Assembly (NCBI RefSeq): GCF_900114065.1
Contig: NZ_FORS01000011.1
Span: 58,637 to 122,636 of the forward strand
Origin: Stutzerimonas kunmingensis
GTDB taxonomy: Bacteria > Pseudomonadota > Gammaproteobacteria > Pseudomonadales > Pseudomonadaceae
Reading direction: 5' to 3'
Length of the DNA stretch: 64,000 nt
Shown: positions 9,469 to 18,495 of the stretch, one piece after another
How the letters are laid out: each line of letters begins with the position of its first letter
Position numbering within the stretch: the stretch's first letter is position 1
The notes under the pieces: model-generated
Seen by the model: only the letters and a program-made list of their open reading frames with translations
What the model was told of the DNA's origin: nothing
Database searches by the model: none
Position numbers and translations under genes: made by a program

Positions 9469-10485
9469 TCAAAGCCGCAGAATCAGGGTCTTCAGTGGGG
9501 GCAACCCATCGCGCGAGGGGAAGTCGGCAGCCGGTGCCAGCGCCTGCCATTCGCGTACCGGCCTGCCGGCCTTCTCGGCGCAGCGCAGCACCAGGGGCCG
9601 CCACTCATCCATCGATACCTTCGCCAGGTTGTTGCAGCAGATCAGCACCCCATCTTCAGCGGTTGCCAGTAACGCCGGTTTGAGCAGGCTCTGATAGTCG
9701 CGCAGCAGGTCCACCGTGCCGAAGGCGCTGCGTGCCCAGGCGGGCGGATCGAGCAGTACCAGATCGAACTGACGTTGTACCAGGCGCGGGTAGTCCGGCA
9801 AGGCTCGTCCGCGACGGGCGCTGACCGGCAGACCGGCCAGTTGGCGGATCGCCGGGAAGTAGTCGGAATGTACGAACTGCATTGGCGGCAGGGAAGGGTT
9901 CAGCTCGCCGTTTTCCCGGCCCACTGCCAGGTTGCGCTCGGCGAAATCGACATTCCAGACTTCCGCCGCTCCGCCTGCGGCGGCGCACAGGCCGACGCCG
10001 CAGGTGTAGGAAAACAGATTGAGCACCGACTTGCCGGCGCTGTGTTGCTTGACCCAGCCGCGGGCGTTGCGCAGGTCGAGGAACAGCAGTGGGTCCTGCC
10101 CGCTGTGGCGGCCTCGCACGCGATAGCGCAGGCCCCACTCATGGGCGACCTGATCTTCCAGCGCCACGTCCTCAGGTTGATGCGCCTGGTTGCTGCGGTC
10201 GATCCGTGAGTTGCTCTGCGAGCGATCGTTGTAGATGAGCTGGAGCGGTTGCCCGAGAAAGTCGGTGGATTCGTCATGGATGCTCTGCAGCGCTTGCGCG
10301 TCGAGCGCTTGATGGAAGCTTTGCACCATCAGCTGCGGGCCGTAGCGATCGACCGTCAAGCCGGCCGCGCCTTCCTGGCTGCCATGGAACAGCCGGTAGC
10401 AATCGGTGCCTTGCTGCTGCAATTCGTCGAGCAGTGGGCGGCGGCTATCGAAGGCGGCGCGCAGCGCCTGGACGAGGGATGACAT
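9469..10485 (-). CDS. Class I SAM-dependent methyltransferase, RlmI/RlmK-like
   Basis: A 338-residue protein (start ATG 10485, SSLVQALRAAF; a TTG start at 10524 would add 13 residues). The N-terminal third resembles the EEHEE/PUA-linked region of 23S rRNA m5C methyltransferases (GTDCYRLFHGSQEGAAGLTV). The catalytic part has the SAM motif VLNLFSYTCGVGLCAAAGGA and the motif IV DLVLLDPPAWARS. Proteins of this kind methylate rRNA cytosine or guanine; which base is modified here cannot be read from sequence. It is followed by the DUF748 gene after a gap of 85 bases. Confidence 0.75.
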   Translation of the reverse strand: MSSLVQALRAAFDSRRPLLDELQQQGTDCYRLFHGSQEGAAGLTVDRYGPQLMVQSFHQALDAQALQSIHDESTDFLGQPLQLIYNDRSQSNSRIDRSNQAHQPEDVALEDQVAHEWGLRYRVRGRHSGQDPLLFLDLRNARGWVKQHSAGKSVLNLFSYTCGVGLCAAAGGAAEVWNVDFAERNLAVGRENGELNPSLPPMQFVHSDYFPAIRQLAGLPVSARRGRALPDYPRLVQRQFDLVLLDPPAWARSAFGTVDLLRDYQSLLKPALLATAEDGVLICCNNLAKVSMDEWRPLVLRCAEKAGRPVREWQALAPAADFPSRDGLPPLKTLILRL

Positions 10486-10549
10486 GCGCGGCGACTCGAA
10501 ATAGAAGGGCGCGCAGTCTATCAAGAATCGCTGCGCTGGTTGCCTGGCG

Positions 10550-11425
10550 CTAGCGTGGCGGCAGGCCCATGCGTCGACGCGCGCGGTGTACGGAGCCGCT
10601 GCGTACGGCCCAGCGCACTACCGGCGCGGTGCTGCGAACCCCGGTGCGGATCAGCTGGCGTCGGCTTTCGCTCAGTGTCAGGCCAAGCATTTCCTGAGCC
10701 CATTCGGGTAAGAGCTCGACACCAGCGTGCAGCATCAGCGTTCCGAAGGGCCTGAGCAGGGGGCTGGGCGCCGGGGCGGTACGCAGTATCTGCAGGATTT
10801 CCAGCGCACGCTCGTCGCTCCGGAGTTGGGGGCTGGTGCGCTCGAGATAAGCCTCGATCTGCGCGCGCGAACGCGGCACGTCACCGGCGCCGAGGCGCTC
10901 GGCGATCAGCGCCACTTCGGCGTAATAGCGATCCTGCTCGGCAGGGGGTAGATCCGGATTGAGGTAGCGCAAGTGTGACTTGAGAAAGCTGCTGACCTCG
11001 GCGACGTGCACCCAGGTCAGCAGGTCGGGATCCGACGCGGCGTAGGGACGACCATCCGGCGCCGTACCGGATACGCCTGCATGAATCCGCTTGACCCGCT
11101 CGATCAGTCGGTCGGCATCGGCGTGGCTACCGAAGGTAGTGGCAGAGATGAACTGCCCGGTGCGCCGCAGGCGGCCGAGCAGGTCCTCGCGAAAATTAGA
11201 GTGATCCCACACACCGGACAGCGCCAACGGGTGCAGCGCCTGCAATAGAAGTGCGGAGATTCCGCCAACCATCATCGAGGTGAAGTCGCCATGCACGCGC
11301 CAGCACACGGACTCAGGCCCGAACAGGCCGGGATCGCCCGGAGGATTTTCGTAATCGACACCGCCGATCGCCAGCCCGGTAAGGCTGAGCACGCGGGTTT
11401 CGATATGACGGCGAATGAATTCCAT
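10550..11425 (-). CDS. Oxygenase MpaB family (DUF2236) protein
   Basis: A 291-residue protein belonging to the MpaB/Lcp-like DUF2236 family, which includes haem b-dependent oxygenases such as latex clearing protein. Visible family features are the N-terminal VCWRVHGDFTSMMVGGISAL, the histidine-containing LLLQALHPLALSGVWDHS and FISATTFGSHADADRLIERV, and HVAEVSSFLKSHLRYLNPDL. The frame stays open into the 3' end of pgi, but the first ATG with family homology is 11425. Substrate unknown. Confidence 0.75.
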   Translation of the reverse strand: MEFIRRHIETRVLSLTGLAIGGVDYENPPGDPGLFGPESVCWRVHGDFTSMMVGGISALLLQALHPLALSGVWDHSNFREDLLGRLRRTGQFISATTFGSHADADRLIERVKRIHAGVSGTAPDGRPYAASDPDLLTWVHVAEVSSFLKSHLRYLNPDLPPAEQDRYYAEVALIAERLGAGDVPRSRAQIEAYLERTSPQLRSDERALEILQILRTAPAPSPLLRPFGTLMLHAGVELLPEWAQEMLGLTLSESRRQLIRTGVRSTAPVVRWAVRSGSVHRARRRMGLPPR

Positions 11426-11518
11426 GGCGACAGCGCTGTTGGCTTGGCAAGCGGCGATGTTACCTGAACAGACGCAGAGGGCTCGCCAATTGGCGGTGGT
11501 AACGGGGGAAGGAGGAGA

Positions 11519-11551
11519 GACCGGACAGCAGCGCCGCACTGTTGTCCGGTC
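11519..11551 (-). terminator. Probable terminator after pgi
   Basis: A 13-bp stem with one mismatch (GACCGGACAGCAG / CTGTTGTCCGGTC) lies just past the pgi stop. On the minus strand it is followed by a pyrimidine-rich stretch (TCTCCTCCTT) rather than a pure T-run, so efficiency is uncertain. Confidence 0.55.
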
Positions 11552-11562
11552 GAGGGGCGATA

Positions 11563-13227
11563 TCAGCCGCGGTGGCGGCCGCGGAAGAAGTCGATCAGGC
11601 CCTGGGTGGAGGCATCCTCTGCGGGCGCAGCATCGAAGCGGGTCATCTGGTTGTAGACGGCCTTGCCCAGATCCTTGCCGAGCTCCACGCCCCACTGGTC
11701 GAAGGAGTTGATCCCCCAGATCACGCCTTGGACGAAGACCTTGTGCTCGTACAGCGCGATCAGTGCGCCGAGGCGGCCGGGGCTGATGGTTTCCATCACC
11801 ACGGTGTTGCTCGGGCGGTTGCCGGGGATCACCTTGTGCGGGGCGAGACGCTGCACCTCGGCCTCGCTGAGGCCCTTGGCGCGCAGTTCGGCCTCGGCTT
11901 CTTCGCGCGTCTTGCCGCGCATCAAGGCCTGGCTCTGCGACAGGCAGTTGGCGTAGAGCCACTCGTGGTGATCGGCGACAGGGTTGTGGCTGACCACGGG
12001 CACGATGAAGTCGGCCGGGATCAGCGGTGTGCCCTGGTGCAGCAGCTGGTGGTAGGCGTGTTGGCCGTTACAGCCGACACCGCCCCAGATCACCGGGCCG
12101 GTGGTGCAGGACACCGGTGTGCCGTCCTGGCGCACGCTCTTGCCGTTGGACTCCATGTCCATCTGCTGCAGGTGTTTGACGAAGTTGCGCAGGTAGTGGT
12201 CGTAGGGCAGGAACGCGTAGCTCTGTGCACCCCAGAAGTTGTGGTACCAGACGCCTAGCATCGCCAGCAGCACCGGCATGTTGCTTTCGAACGGCTCGCT
12301 GAGGAAATGCTGGTCCATGCTGTAGGCGCCGGACAGCAGATCCTTGAAGTTGGACATGCCGATCGCCAGGGCGATGGGCAAGCCGATCGCCGACCACAGT
12401 GAATAGCGACCACCGACCCAGTCCCACATCGGAAAGATGTTCTTTTCGCGGATACCGAATTCGACCGCCGCCTGCTTGTTGCTGGTGACGGCGATGAAGT
12501 GGCGGTAGAGCTTCTCTTCGGTGCCGCCCTTGCCCAGATACCAGGTGCGTGCGGCCTGGGCGTTTTTCAGCGTCTCGAGGGTGCCGAACGTCTTGCTGGA
12601 GATGATGAACAGCGTGGTTTCGACATTCAGCTTGGCGGTCACTTCGCGGAATTCGCTGCCGTCGATGTTCGCCAGGTAGTGCGTGCGTACGCCGTGCTGG
12701 GTGAACGGCAACAGCGCCTCGGATACCAGCTGCGGGCCGAGGAACGAGCCGCCGATGCCGATGTTCACCACGTCGGTGATGGTCTTGTCGCTGAAGCCGC
12801 GCCACAGGTTGTTGTGGATGCGGGTGACGATGTCGGTCATCTGCGCCAGCGCGGTGTGCACGTCACGCATGATGTTCTTGCCGTCGACCATCACCGATTC
12901 GCCCATCGGGCGGCGCAGGGCGGTGTGCAGCACTGGACGGTTTTCCGAGGCGTTGATGCGCTCGCCTTCGAACATCGCATGGGCTGCCTGCTCGACGCCG
13001 GCCTCGCGGGCCAGGTTCACCAGCAGGGTGCGAGTCTCGGGCGTGATGAGGTTCTTCGAGTAGTCGAGAAACAGGCCGCTGCAGGAAACCGACAGATCAT
13101 CGAAGCGCGTCGGGTCGGCCTTGAATGCTTCGCGCATGCTGAAGTTCTGCATGGCCAGGCGGTGTTCTTCCAGGGCCTTCCAGGACGGCAGGCCGGTGAC
13201 ATCGAGCGGATGCTGGTAGTAGCTCAT
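11563..13227 (-). CDS. pgi: Glucose-6-phosphate isomerase
   Basis: Interconverts glucose-6-phosphate and fructose-6-phosphate. In pseudomonads this links the Entner-Doudoroff cycle with gluconeogenesis. The 554-residue protein has the substrate-binding segments [20 protein letters not shown] and [20 protein letters not shown], the [18 protein letters not shown] signature, and the C-terminal [20 protein letters not shown] signature with the catalytic Lys region. The ATG at 13227 gives the normal full length. It is the only glycolytic gene in the window. Confidence 0.97.
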   Translation of the reverse strand: MSYYQHPLDVTGLPSWKALEEHRLAMQNFSMREAFKADPTRFDDLSVSCSGLFLDYSKNLITPETRTLLVNLAREAGVEQAAHAMFEGERINASENRPVLHTALRRPMGESVMVDGKNIMRDVHTALAQMTDIVTRIHNNLWRGFSDKTITDVVNIGIGGSFLGPQLVSEALLPFTQHGVRTHYLANIDGSEFREVTAKLNVETTLFIISSKTFGTLETLKNAQAARTWYLGKGGTEEKLYRHFIAVTSNKQAAVEFGIREKNIFPMWDWVGGRYSLWSAIGLPIALAIGMSNFKDLLSGAYSMDQHFLSEPFESNMPVLLAMLGVWYHNFWGAQSYAFLPYDHYLRNFVKHLQQMDMESNGKSVRQDGTPVSCTTGPVIWGGVGCNGQHAYHQLLHQGTPLIPADFIVPVVSHNPVADHHEWLYANCLSQSQALMRGKTREEAEAELRAKGLSEAEVQRLAPHKVIPGNRPSNTVVMETISPGRLGALIALYEHKVFVQGVIWGINSFDQWGVELGKDLGKAVYNQMTRFDAAPAEDASTQGLIDFFRGRHRG

Positions 13228-13588
13228 GGTGATGCGGCTTCCTTTGCTTTGACAGGCCGCTGAACCCCTGCAGTTGCACGCGCAGGCGCGCGTTGGTCGC
13301 GACGGGATTCAGTAATGTGTATGACCGTGCGGGCGCGCCGGCACTCCTCCTGAATGCTGCGGATGCTGGCCGAACCCGGCTTTCACCGAGCCGGTGAAGG
13401 CACATCCTATGCCATCAGAGTCAGCTCAGACAGGGGAAACCCCCACTCCGTTCCGGGCCATTGCCTTCTATTCTGCTCGAGCCCGTGCTTTCACTCTCGC
13501 ACCTATCGACCATTCAGCCATGTTCAAACGAAGAAGCCCGAAGTGCAGAACACTTCGGGCTTCTATTCGACGACACCTGAACGGTGGC
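13228..13588. other. 361-base spacer between panD and pgi
   Basis: No convincing gene. On the minus strand it holds the hairpin that ends the pan operon (13532-13564) and, further on, the unassigned promoter and leader of pgi. Short open frames here lack family resemblance and overlap each other. Confidence 0.6.
13532..13564 (-). terminator. Rho-independent terminator after panD
   Basis: A perfect stem AGAAGCCCGAAGTG / CACTTCGGGCTTCT with a 5-base loop lies 25 bases past the panD stop. On the minus strand the stem is followed by CGTTTG. It separates the pan cluster from pgi. Confidence 0.85.
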
Positions 13589-13969
13589 TCAGGCGACCTG
13601 TACCGGGATTGCGTTGCTGGTATGGCTCAGCTCGCCGTCGGCACCCATGTAAAGCACATGCGGTTTGAAATTGGCCAGCTCGGCCTCGCTGTAGTGGGCG
13701 TAGGCGCAGATGATCAGGCGGTGACCGACACCGGCCTTGTGAGCAGCGGCACCGTTGACCGAGATGATCTTCGAACCTTCCTCGCCGCGGATGGCGTACG
13801 TGGTGAAGCGCTCGCCATTGTCGACGTTGTAGATCTGGATCTGTTCGTATTCACGGATGCCGGCCAGGTCCAGCCATTCGCCGTCGATGGCGCAGGAACC
13901 TTCATAATCGAGCACCGAGTGAGTTACCTGGGCGCGGTGCAGTTTGGCCTTGAGCATGATGGCGTGCAT
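13589..13969 (-). CDS. panD: Aspartate 1-decarboxylase
   Basis: Makes beta-alanine for pantothenate. It is a pyruvoyl enzyme made by self-cleavage between Gly24 and Ser25; the site YEGSCAID is present at exactly this position when ATG 13969 is used, supported by a GGAGGA site upstream. The 126-residue length is typical. It follows panC by 83 bases, forming with panB and panC the complete beta-alanine and pantoate branches. In pseudomonads PanD needs no PanZ partner; none is seen here. Confidence 0.96.
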   Translation of the reverse strand: MHAIMLKAKLHRAQVTHSVLDYEGSCAIDGEWLDLAGIREYEQIQIYNVDNGERFTTYAIRGEEGSKIISVNGAAAHKAGVGHRLIICAYAHYSEAELANFKPHVLYMGADGELSHTSNAIPVQVA

Positions 13970-14052
13970 GGCGGGGTCCTCCGGGTGCGCAAGCGGCGCA
14001 GAGTGTGCCTTAAGCCTCGAACGTGATCAAGGCTGCGGGCAAATGGCTGGGA

Positions 14053-14913
14053 TCAGGCCGATGTGTGGATGTCCACCAGCAGGTTGTCGATCAGCCGCGT
14101 CTTGCCCAGGTAGGCGGCGGCGAGGATGACCAGCTCGGTGGAGCGCTCGCTGACCGGTTGCAGGTCGATTGCGTTGCGAATCTCCAGATAGTCCGGACGC
14201 AGGCCGGCAGCCTGCAAAGCGCTCAGGCCTTCGGCGATCAGCGCCGGGTAGTCGCGGCGACCGCCCCGGATCGCTACGTCCAGCTGGCTCAGGGTGCGGT
14301 ACAGCGATGGAGCCGTGGCGCGCTCGTCTGCACTCAGATAGCCGTTGCGTGAAGACAGCGCCAGGCCGTCGGCGGCGCGAACGATCGGCTCGGAGAGGAT
14401 CTGCACTGGCATGTTCAGATCGCGGACCATGGTGCGGATCACCGCCAGCTGCTGGAAGTCTTTCTGACCGAATAGGGCGAGGTCCGGCAGCACCATGTTG
14501 AACAGCTTGCTGACCACGGTGGATACACCGTCGAAATGCCCGGGGCGGCTGCCACCGCAGAGACCTTCGGAAACGCCGGGCACGCGAACGATGGTCTGCT
14601 GGGCCTGGCCGTGCGGATAAATCTCTTCGACGCTCGGCGCAAAGAGCAGGTGGCAGCCGGCTTCGAACAGCTTGTCCTGATCCGCAGCGAGGGTGCGCGG
14701 GTAGTTGTCCAGGTCTTCGTTGGGGCCGAACTGCAGTGGATTGACGAAGATGCTGGCGACCACGAAGTCGGCGCGCTGCCCGGCCTTCTTCACCAGCGCG
14801 ATGTGGCCGGCGTGCAGGTTGCCCATGGTCGGCACGAAGCCGATGCGCTTGCCTTCCCCACGGGCGCGGGACACTGCGGCACGCAGGTCGGCGATGGTCT
14901 TGACGATGTTCAT
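14053..14913 (-). CDS. panC: Pantothenate synthetase
   Basis: Condenses pantoate and beta-alanine using ATP. The 286-residue protein shows the nucleotide-binding [19 protein letters not shown] (HIGH-like), the [19 protein letters not shown] pantoate site and the KMSKS-like [14 protein letters not shown] segment. The ATG overlaps the panB stop by 4 bases (ATGA), so the two are translationally coupled. Confidence 0.97.
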   Translation of the reverse strand: MNIVKTIADLRAAVSRARGEGKRIGFVPTMGNLHAGHIALVKKAGQRADFVVASIFVNPLQFGPNEDLDNYPRTLAADQDKLFEAGCHLLFAPSVEEIYPHGQAQQTIVRVPGVSEGLCGGSRPGHFDGVSTVVSKLFNMVLPDLALFGQKDFQQLAVIRTMVRDLNMPVQILSEPIVRAADGLALSSRNGYLSADERATAPSLYRTLSQLDVAIRGGRRDYPALIAEGLSALQAAGLRPDYLEIRNAIDLQPVSERSTELVILAAAYLGKTRLIDNLLVDIHTSA

Positions 14914-15710
14914 GCGGAGAAACCGTGTTCGACTGCGGGGAATTCGGTGGCCTTGACGGCTTTCACGTAGCCGGCGATGGCGGATGGGATGTCACCGTGC
15001 TCGCGCATGAAGTTCTTGACGAACTTCGGTACGCGGCCACCGAGCGAGAGCCCGAGCATATCGTGCAACACCAGCACCTGGCCGTCGGTGTCGCTGCCGG
15101 CGCCGATGCCGATCACCGGAATCTGCACCGCCCGGGTGATGCGCGCAGCCAGTTCGCTGGGTACGCACTCGAGCAGCAGCATGGCTGCACCGGCGGCTTC
15201 CAGCGCCTTGGCGTCCTCCAGCATCTGAAGTGCCTGGGCTTCCTCGCGGCCTTGTACCTTGTAACCGCCGAAGATGTTGACCGCCTGTGGCGTCAGGCCC
15301 ATGTGTGCGCAGACTGGAATGCCACGCTCGGCCAGCAGGCGGATCGACTCGGCCAGCCAGGCGGTGCCCTCCAGCTTGATCATGTGTGCGCCAGCCTGCA
15401 TCAGCACGGCCGAATTGTTCAGGGTCTGCTCGGTGGTGGCGTTGGCCATGAACGGCAGGTCGGCGACGATCATCGCGCCACGATTACCGCGTTTGACGCT
15501 GGCGGTGTGATAGGCCATGTCGGCAACGGTGACCGGCAGGGTGCTGTCGTGACCTTGCAGGACCATGCCGAGTGAATCGCCGATCAGAAGCATCTCGACG
15601 CCCGCATCGCAGGCGGTCTTGGCGAAGGTGGCGTCATAGCAGGTGAGCATGACGATCTTTTCGCCCTTCTGCTTGAGCCCTTGCAGCGTGGTCAGGGTTA
15701 CGTCTGGCAT
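14910..15710 (-). CDS. panB: 3-methyl-2-oxobutanoate hydroxymethyltransferase
   Basis: Transfers a hydroxymethyl group from methylene-tetrahydrofolate to alpha-ketoisovalerate to make ketopantoate. The 266-residue protein starts at ATG 15710 ([20 protein letters not shown]). It shows the Mg-binding [20 protein letters not shown] and the signature [24 protein letters not shown] region, plus [20 protein letters not shown]. Its substrate ketoisovalerate comes from the IlvIHC pathway encoded near the right end of the window. It overlaps panC. Confidence 0.97.
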   Translation of the reverse strand: MPDVTLTTLQGLKQKGEKIVMLTCYDATFAKTACDAGVEMLLIGDSLGMVLQGHDSTLPVTVADMAYHTASVKRGNRGAMIVADLPFMANATTEQTLNNSAVLMQAGAHMIKLEGTAWLAESIRLLAERGIPVCAHMGLTPQAVNIFGGYKVQGREEAQALQMLEDAKALEAAGAAMLLLECVPSELAARITRAVQIPVIGIGAGSDTDGQVLVLHDMLGLSLGGRVPKFVKNFMREHGDIPSAIAGYVKAVKATEFPAVEHGFSA

Positions 15711-15837
15711 GAATGCCGTCCTCTTCGAGCCTCGGAGGTCAGGGTTGCCGCGCGGCGCACCGGTTGGGTGCATGGGGCCGCGGATGGCAGAGGGCGCTTA
15801 TAGTCCCGGCGGCGACAGAGTAAGTCAATCGCGAGTG

Positions 15838-16365
15838 TTACCCGCGCGTTACGTTCGTTACCGCGGCGGTGACACCGTCATCGCCAAGCCGCTCGAGACC
15901 GCTGAAGGGGCAGGCAGCGAGCAGGTCGACGAGTCGGCGACCATCGGCCAGCAGCAACTCCGCCGGAGCGACTTCAGCGAGCGGGTAGAGCACGAATGCG
16001 CGGGCTTGCAGGTGATAATGCGGAACCTGCAGACGGGGTTCGGCGATCAGGCGATCGCCGAACAGCAGGATGTCCAGATCCAACGTACGCGGGCCCCAGC
16101 GCTCCGCCTTGCGCTCGCGACCCTGGGCCTGCTCGATGCGTTGCAGGGCGTCGAGCAGATCGAGCGGCGCGAGACTGGTGTCCAGAGCGGCTACGGCGTT
16201 GACGTAACGTGGTTGGTCGGCTGGTCCGAGTGGGTCGCTTGCATAGAGTGACGATACTGCTGCGAGACTGCTCTGTGGCAAGTCAGCCAGCGCTTGCAGG
16301 GCGCCGCGCAGTTGCTTTTGCGGATCGGCCAGGTTGCTGCCCAGGCCGATGTAGACGCGTTCCAT
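15838..16365 (-). CDS. folK: HPPK, folate biosynthesis pyrophosphokinase
   Basis: 6-hydroxymethyl-7,8-dihydropterin pyrophosphokinase transfers pyrophosphate from ATP to the pterin in folate synthesis. The 175-residue protein has the N-terminal ERVYIGLGSNLADPQKQL and the signature WGPRTLDLDILLFGD with the paired Asp that bind Mg. The ATG follows the pcnB stop with no gap, so translation is probably coupled. panB lies 127 bases downstream; methylene-tetrahydrofolate links FolK and PanB in metabolism. Confidence 0.96.
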   Translation of the reverse strand: MERVYIGLGSNLADPQKQLRGALQALADLPQSSLAAVSSLYASDPLGPADQPRYVNAVAALDTSLAPLDLLDALQRIEQAQGRERKAERWGPRTLDLDILLFGDRLIAEPRLQVPHYHLQARAFVLYPLAEVAPAELLLADGRRLVDLLAACPFSGLERLGDDGVTAAVTNVTRG

Positions 16366-17760
16366 TTACTCGGCCGGGTTGGCGGCGTTGTCGCCCGGAC
16401 CACGGCGGCGGCGCCCCCCGCGACGACGCTTCTTCGCTCCGCCGGCTTCTTCCTTGTTGCTGAGGCCGCGAATCATGTTGCGACGTTCGCTGTCGCTGGC
16501 TTCCTGATATTCGGTCCACCAGTCGCCGAGGCCGTTGGTTTTCTCTCCGGCGCTTTCGCGTAGCAGAAGGAAATCGTAGCCAGCGCGGAAGCGCGGATTT
16601 TCCAGCAACTGATCGGCGCGGCGCCCCTGGCGGCGCGGCAGGCGCTCCTGCATGTCCCAGATCTCGCGCATGGGGATGGTGAAGCGTTTCGGAATCGCGG
16701 TGCGCTGGCACTGCTCCCAGATAATGTCGTGCGCCGCTTCCTGCATCGCCGGGATCGGCGGCATGCCACGGTCCTGCAGTTCCAGTACGCGGGCGGGCAG
16801 GGCGGGCCAGAGTAGTGCGGCAAAGAGGAATGCCGGCGTCACCGGTTTGCCCTGCTGAATGCGCAGGTCGGTGTTGGCCAGGGCGTTGCGGATCAGCGTT
16901 CCGGCATACTCGGGGTTGCGCTCGAGTGCTGCGGCGCTCGCCGGGAACAGCGGGGCGAAGAGATCGTACTCGAGCAGCAGCTCGAAGGTGCGCTCGGCCT
17001 TGCCGCCGAGGAATAGCTTGAGCACTTCGTCGAACAGGCGTGCCGAGGGAATGCCGTCGAGCAGGTCGGCGAGGTCGACGATGGGTTCGGCGCTGTGCCG
17101 TTCGATCTCGAAGTCGAGCTTGGCGGCGAAACGCACGGCACGCAGCATGCGCACCGGGTCTTCCTGGTAGCGCTGCTCGGGGTCGCCGATCAGACGGATC
17201 AGGCGATTGCGGATGTCGTGTACGCCACGGGTGTGGTCGAGGATGCGCTCGGTAGTCGGATCGTAATACAGCGCATTGATGGTGAAGTCGCGGCGCTGGG
17301 CGTCGTCTTCGAGGGTGCCATAGATGTTGTCACGCAGGATGCGGCCGCTCTCGTTGCGCGAAGCGAGATGGCTGGCGTCGTCGTCATCCTCTTCCGGATG
17401 GTTGGCGCGGAAGGTGGCGACCTCGATGATCTCGCGACCGAAATGCACATGCACCAGCTTGAAACGGCGTCCGATCACGCGGGCGTTGCGGAATTCGGCA
17501 CGGACCTGTTCGGGGGTCGCGCTGGTCGCAACGTCGTAATCCTTGGGATTCAGCTGCAGCAGCAGGTCGCGCACGCAGCCGCCGACCACATATGCCTCGT
17601 AACCCGCCTGCTGCAGTCGTTCGACCACGCTCACCGCGTAACGACTGATCTCGTTGCGATGCAGGGAATGCTGCCGGCTGGACAGAATTTCAGGTGTGCG
17701 GCGGGGATGCGGGATGCGGCGCAGAGGAAGACGAAAAGACTGGAACAGCTTTTTCAGCAT
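16366..17760 (-). CDS. pcnB: Poly(A) polymerase I
   Basis: Adds 3' poly(A) tails that mark RNAs for decay. The 464-residue protein has the class II nucleotidyltransferase motif YVVGGCVRDLLLQLNPKDYD with the metal-binding Asp pair, then RRDFTINALYYDPTTERILD and the RNA-binding domain. A strongly basic tail (KKRRRGGRRRRG) ends it. ATG 17760 (LKKLFQSFRLPLRR) matches relatives; an upstream TTG at 17769 is less likely. folK starts immediately after its stop. The crcZ small RNA gene lies upstream. Confidence 0.95.
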   Translation of the reverse strand: MLKKLFQSFRLPLRRIPHPRRTPEILSSRQHSLHRNEISRYAVSVVERLQQAGYEAYVVGGCVRDLLLQLNPKDYDVATSATPEQVRAEFRNARVIGRRFKLVHVHFGREIIEVATFRANHPEEDDDDASHLASRNESGRILRDNIYGTLEDDAQRRDFTINALYYDPTTERILDHTRGVHDIRNRLIRLIGDPEQRYQEDPVRMLRAVRFAAKLDFEIERHSAEPIVDLADLLDGIPSARLFDEVLKLFLGGKAERTFELLLEYDLFAPLFPASAAALERNPEYAGTLIRNALANTDLRIQQGKPVTPAFLFAALLWPALPARVLELQDRGMPPIPAMQEAAHDIIWEQCQRTAIPKRFTIPMREIWDMQERLPRRQGRRADQLLENPRFRAGYDFLLLRESAGEKTNGLGDWWTEYQEASDSERRNMIRGLSNKEEAGGAKKRRRGGRRRRGPGDNAANPAE

Positions 17761-17978
17761 GGGGGGCAACTGTGTGGCGGAAGACGGGCCGGTGTCGCGA
17801 ATGGCCGCGAAACCTGCGCGGATTCTAGCACCGAGAGTGCTGGATGTTGAACGATGCGCAGGGAGGTGTCAAAAAGCATCGTGCGCCGCGTCACGCAGAC
17901 AGTGCTTGGCGCAGGGCGGAGGCCACGCGATTGTCGAGCAGTAAGACTGCTGTGAAGGGAATGGGTAAGCCCCGGATA

Positions 17979-18345
17979 GCACAAAGGGGAGCCGAAGCTC
18001 CCCTTTGAATACTGTTGCGTGCTTTATTGTTATTAGTCGCTCAGGCGTTGCTGTTTTTGTTGTTCGCCTGTTCCATCGGGCCGTAGCCGTTAGGAGCACT
18101 CCACACTGGGAGCTAATAGCAAACGGATTTCTTTGGTCGCTGACTTTGCCTTGATCTTCGATCCAACCAGTGCGGGCCCTGCTGATGCAGTTTTTTGTTG
18201 TTCTCGGCCTGGTCGTGGGGCGAACCCCGTGGCAAGTCCTCTCCAAAAGAATCAGTTAGCTGCGCCTCCGCCTTCTTGTCGTTATTTTGCTGGAGCCGTT
18301 ACGTCTTGTTCTTATTGTGGGGTCTGCTCGTTATTGTTGTTGTGC
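17979..18345 (-). ncRNA. crcZ: CrcZ, Hfq/Crc-sequestering small RNA
   Basis: Located between cbrB and pcnB, as in other pseudomonads, and transcribed on the minus strand from a sigma-54 promoter. CrcZ titrates Hfq/Crc and relieves catabolite repression when CbrAB is active. Six A-rich motifs are visible on the RNA strand: at 18329-18343 (ACAACAACAATAACG), 18302-18319, 18271-18288, 18189-18205, 18050-18066 and 18020-18036, each with AACAA or AATAA repeats. The RNA ends at the hairpin 17983-18006. Length is about 365 nt, slightly shorter than in P. aeruginosa. There is no conserved ORF. Confidence 0.9.
17983..18006 (-). terminator. Terminator of crcZ
   Basis: Perfect stem AAAGGGGAGC / GCTCCCCTTT with a TTCG-type loop, then TTTTGTG on the minus strand. 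It defines the 3' end of CrcZ. Confidence 0.9.
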
Positions 18346-18354
18346 CTGTACGTA

Positions 18355-18370
18355 AGCAGTTGCCGTGCCA
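18355..18370 (-). promoter_or_regulatory. Sigma-54 promoter of crcZ (CbrB target)
   Basis: On the minus strand TGGCAC-GGCAA-CTGCT has the -24 GG and -12 GC elements at the correct 10-base separation. The predicted start is 18344-18345, giving an RNA that begins with the first A-rich motif. Two direct GTTAC repeats (18446-18450 and 18468-18472), 22 bp apart and about 100-125 bp upstream, are possible activator sites. CbrB control of crcZ is known in the genus; the site assignment is inference. Confidence 0.85.
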
Positions 18371-18429
18371 GCTTTAGAAAATCCTTATTTATCAACGGCT
18401 TGGTAATTATCTAGACTGAGGGGGGCAAT

Positions 18430-18467
18430 AAAAAACCGGGGCAGCGTTACCGTTGCTCCCGGTTTTT
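18430..18467 (-). terminator. Terminator of cbrB
   Basis: Stem AAAAACCGGG / CCCGGTTTTT around a 17-base loop, followed by T-residues on the minus strand. It lies 28 bases past the cbrB stop and separates cbrB from the independent crcZ promoter. Confidence 0.85.
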
Positions 18468-18495
18468 GTTACGAGTCATGGCGGGCGGTAACAGA

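Noticed and set aside
11426..11962. N-terminal extension of the MpaB-like frame into pgi
   Set aside because: The extension is antisense-frame reading of the pgi 3' end; homology begins at ATG 11425.
13097..13405. A 102-residue open frame upstream of pgi
   Set aside because: It runs out of frame into the pgi coding region and has no recognised features.
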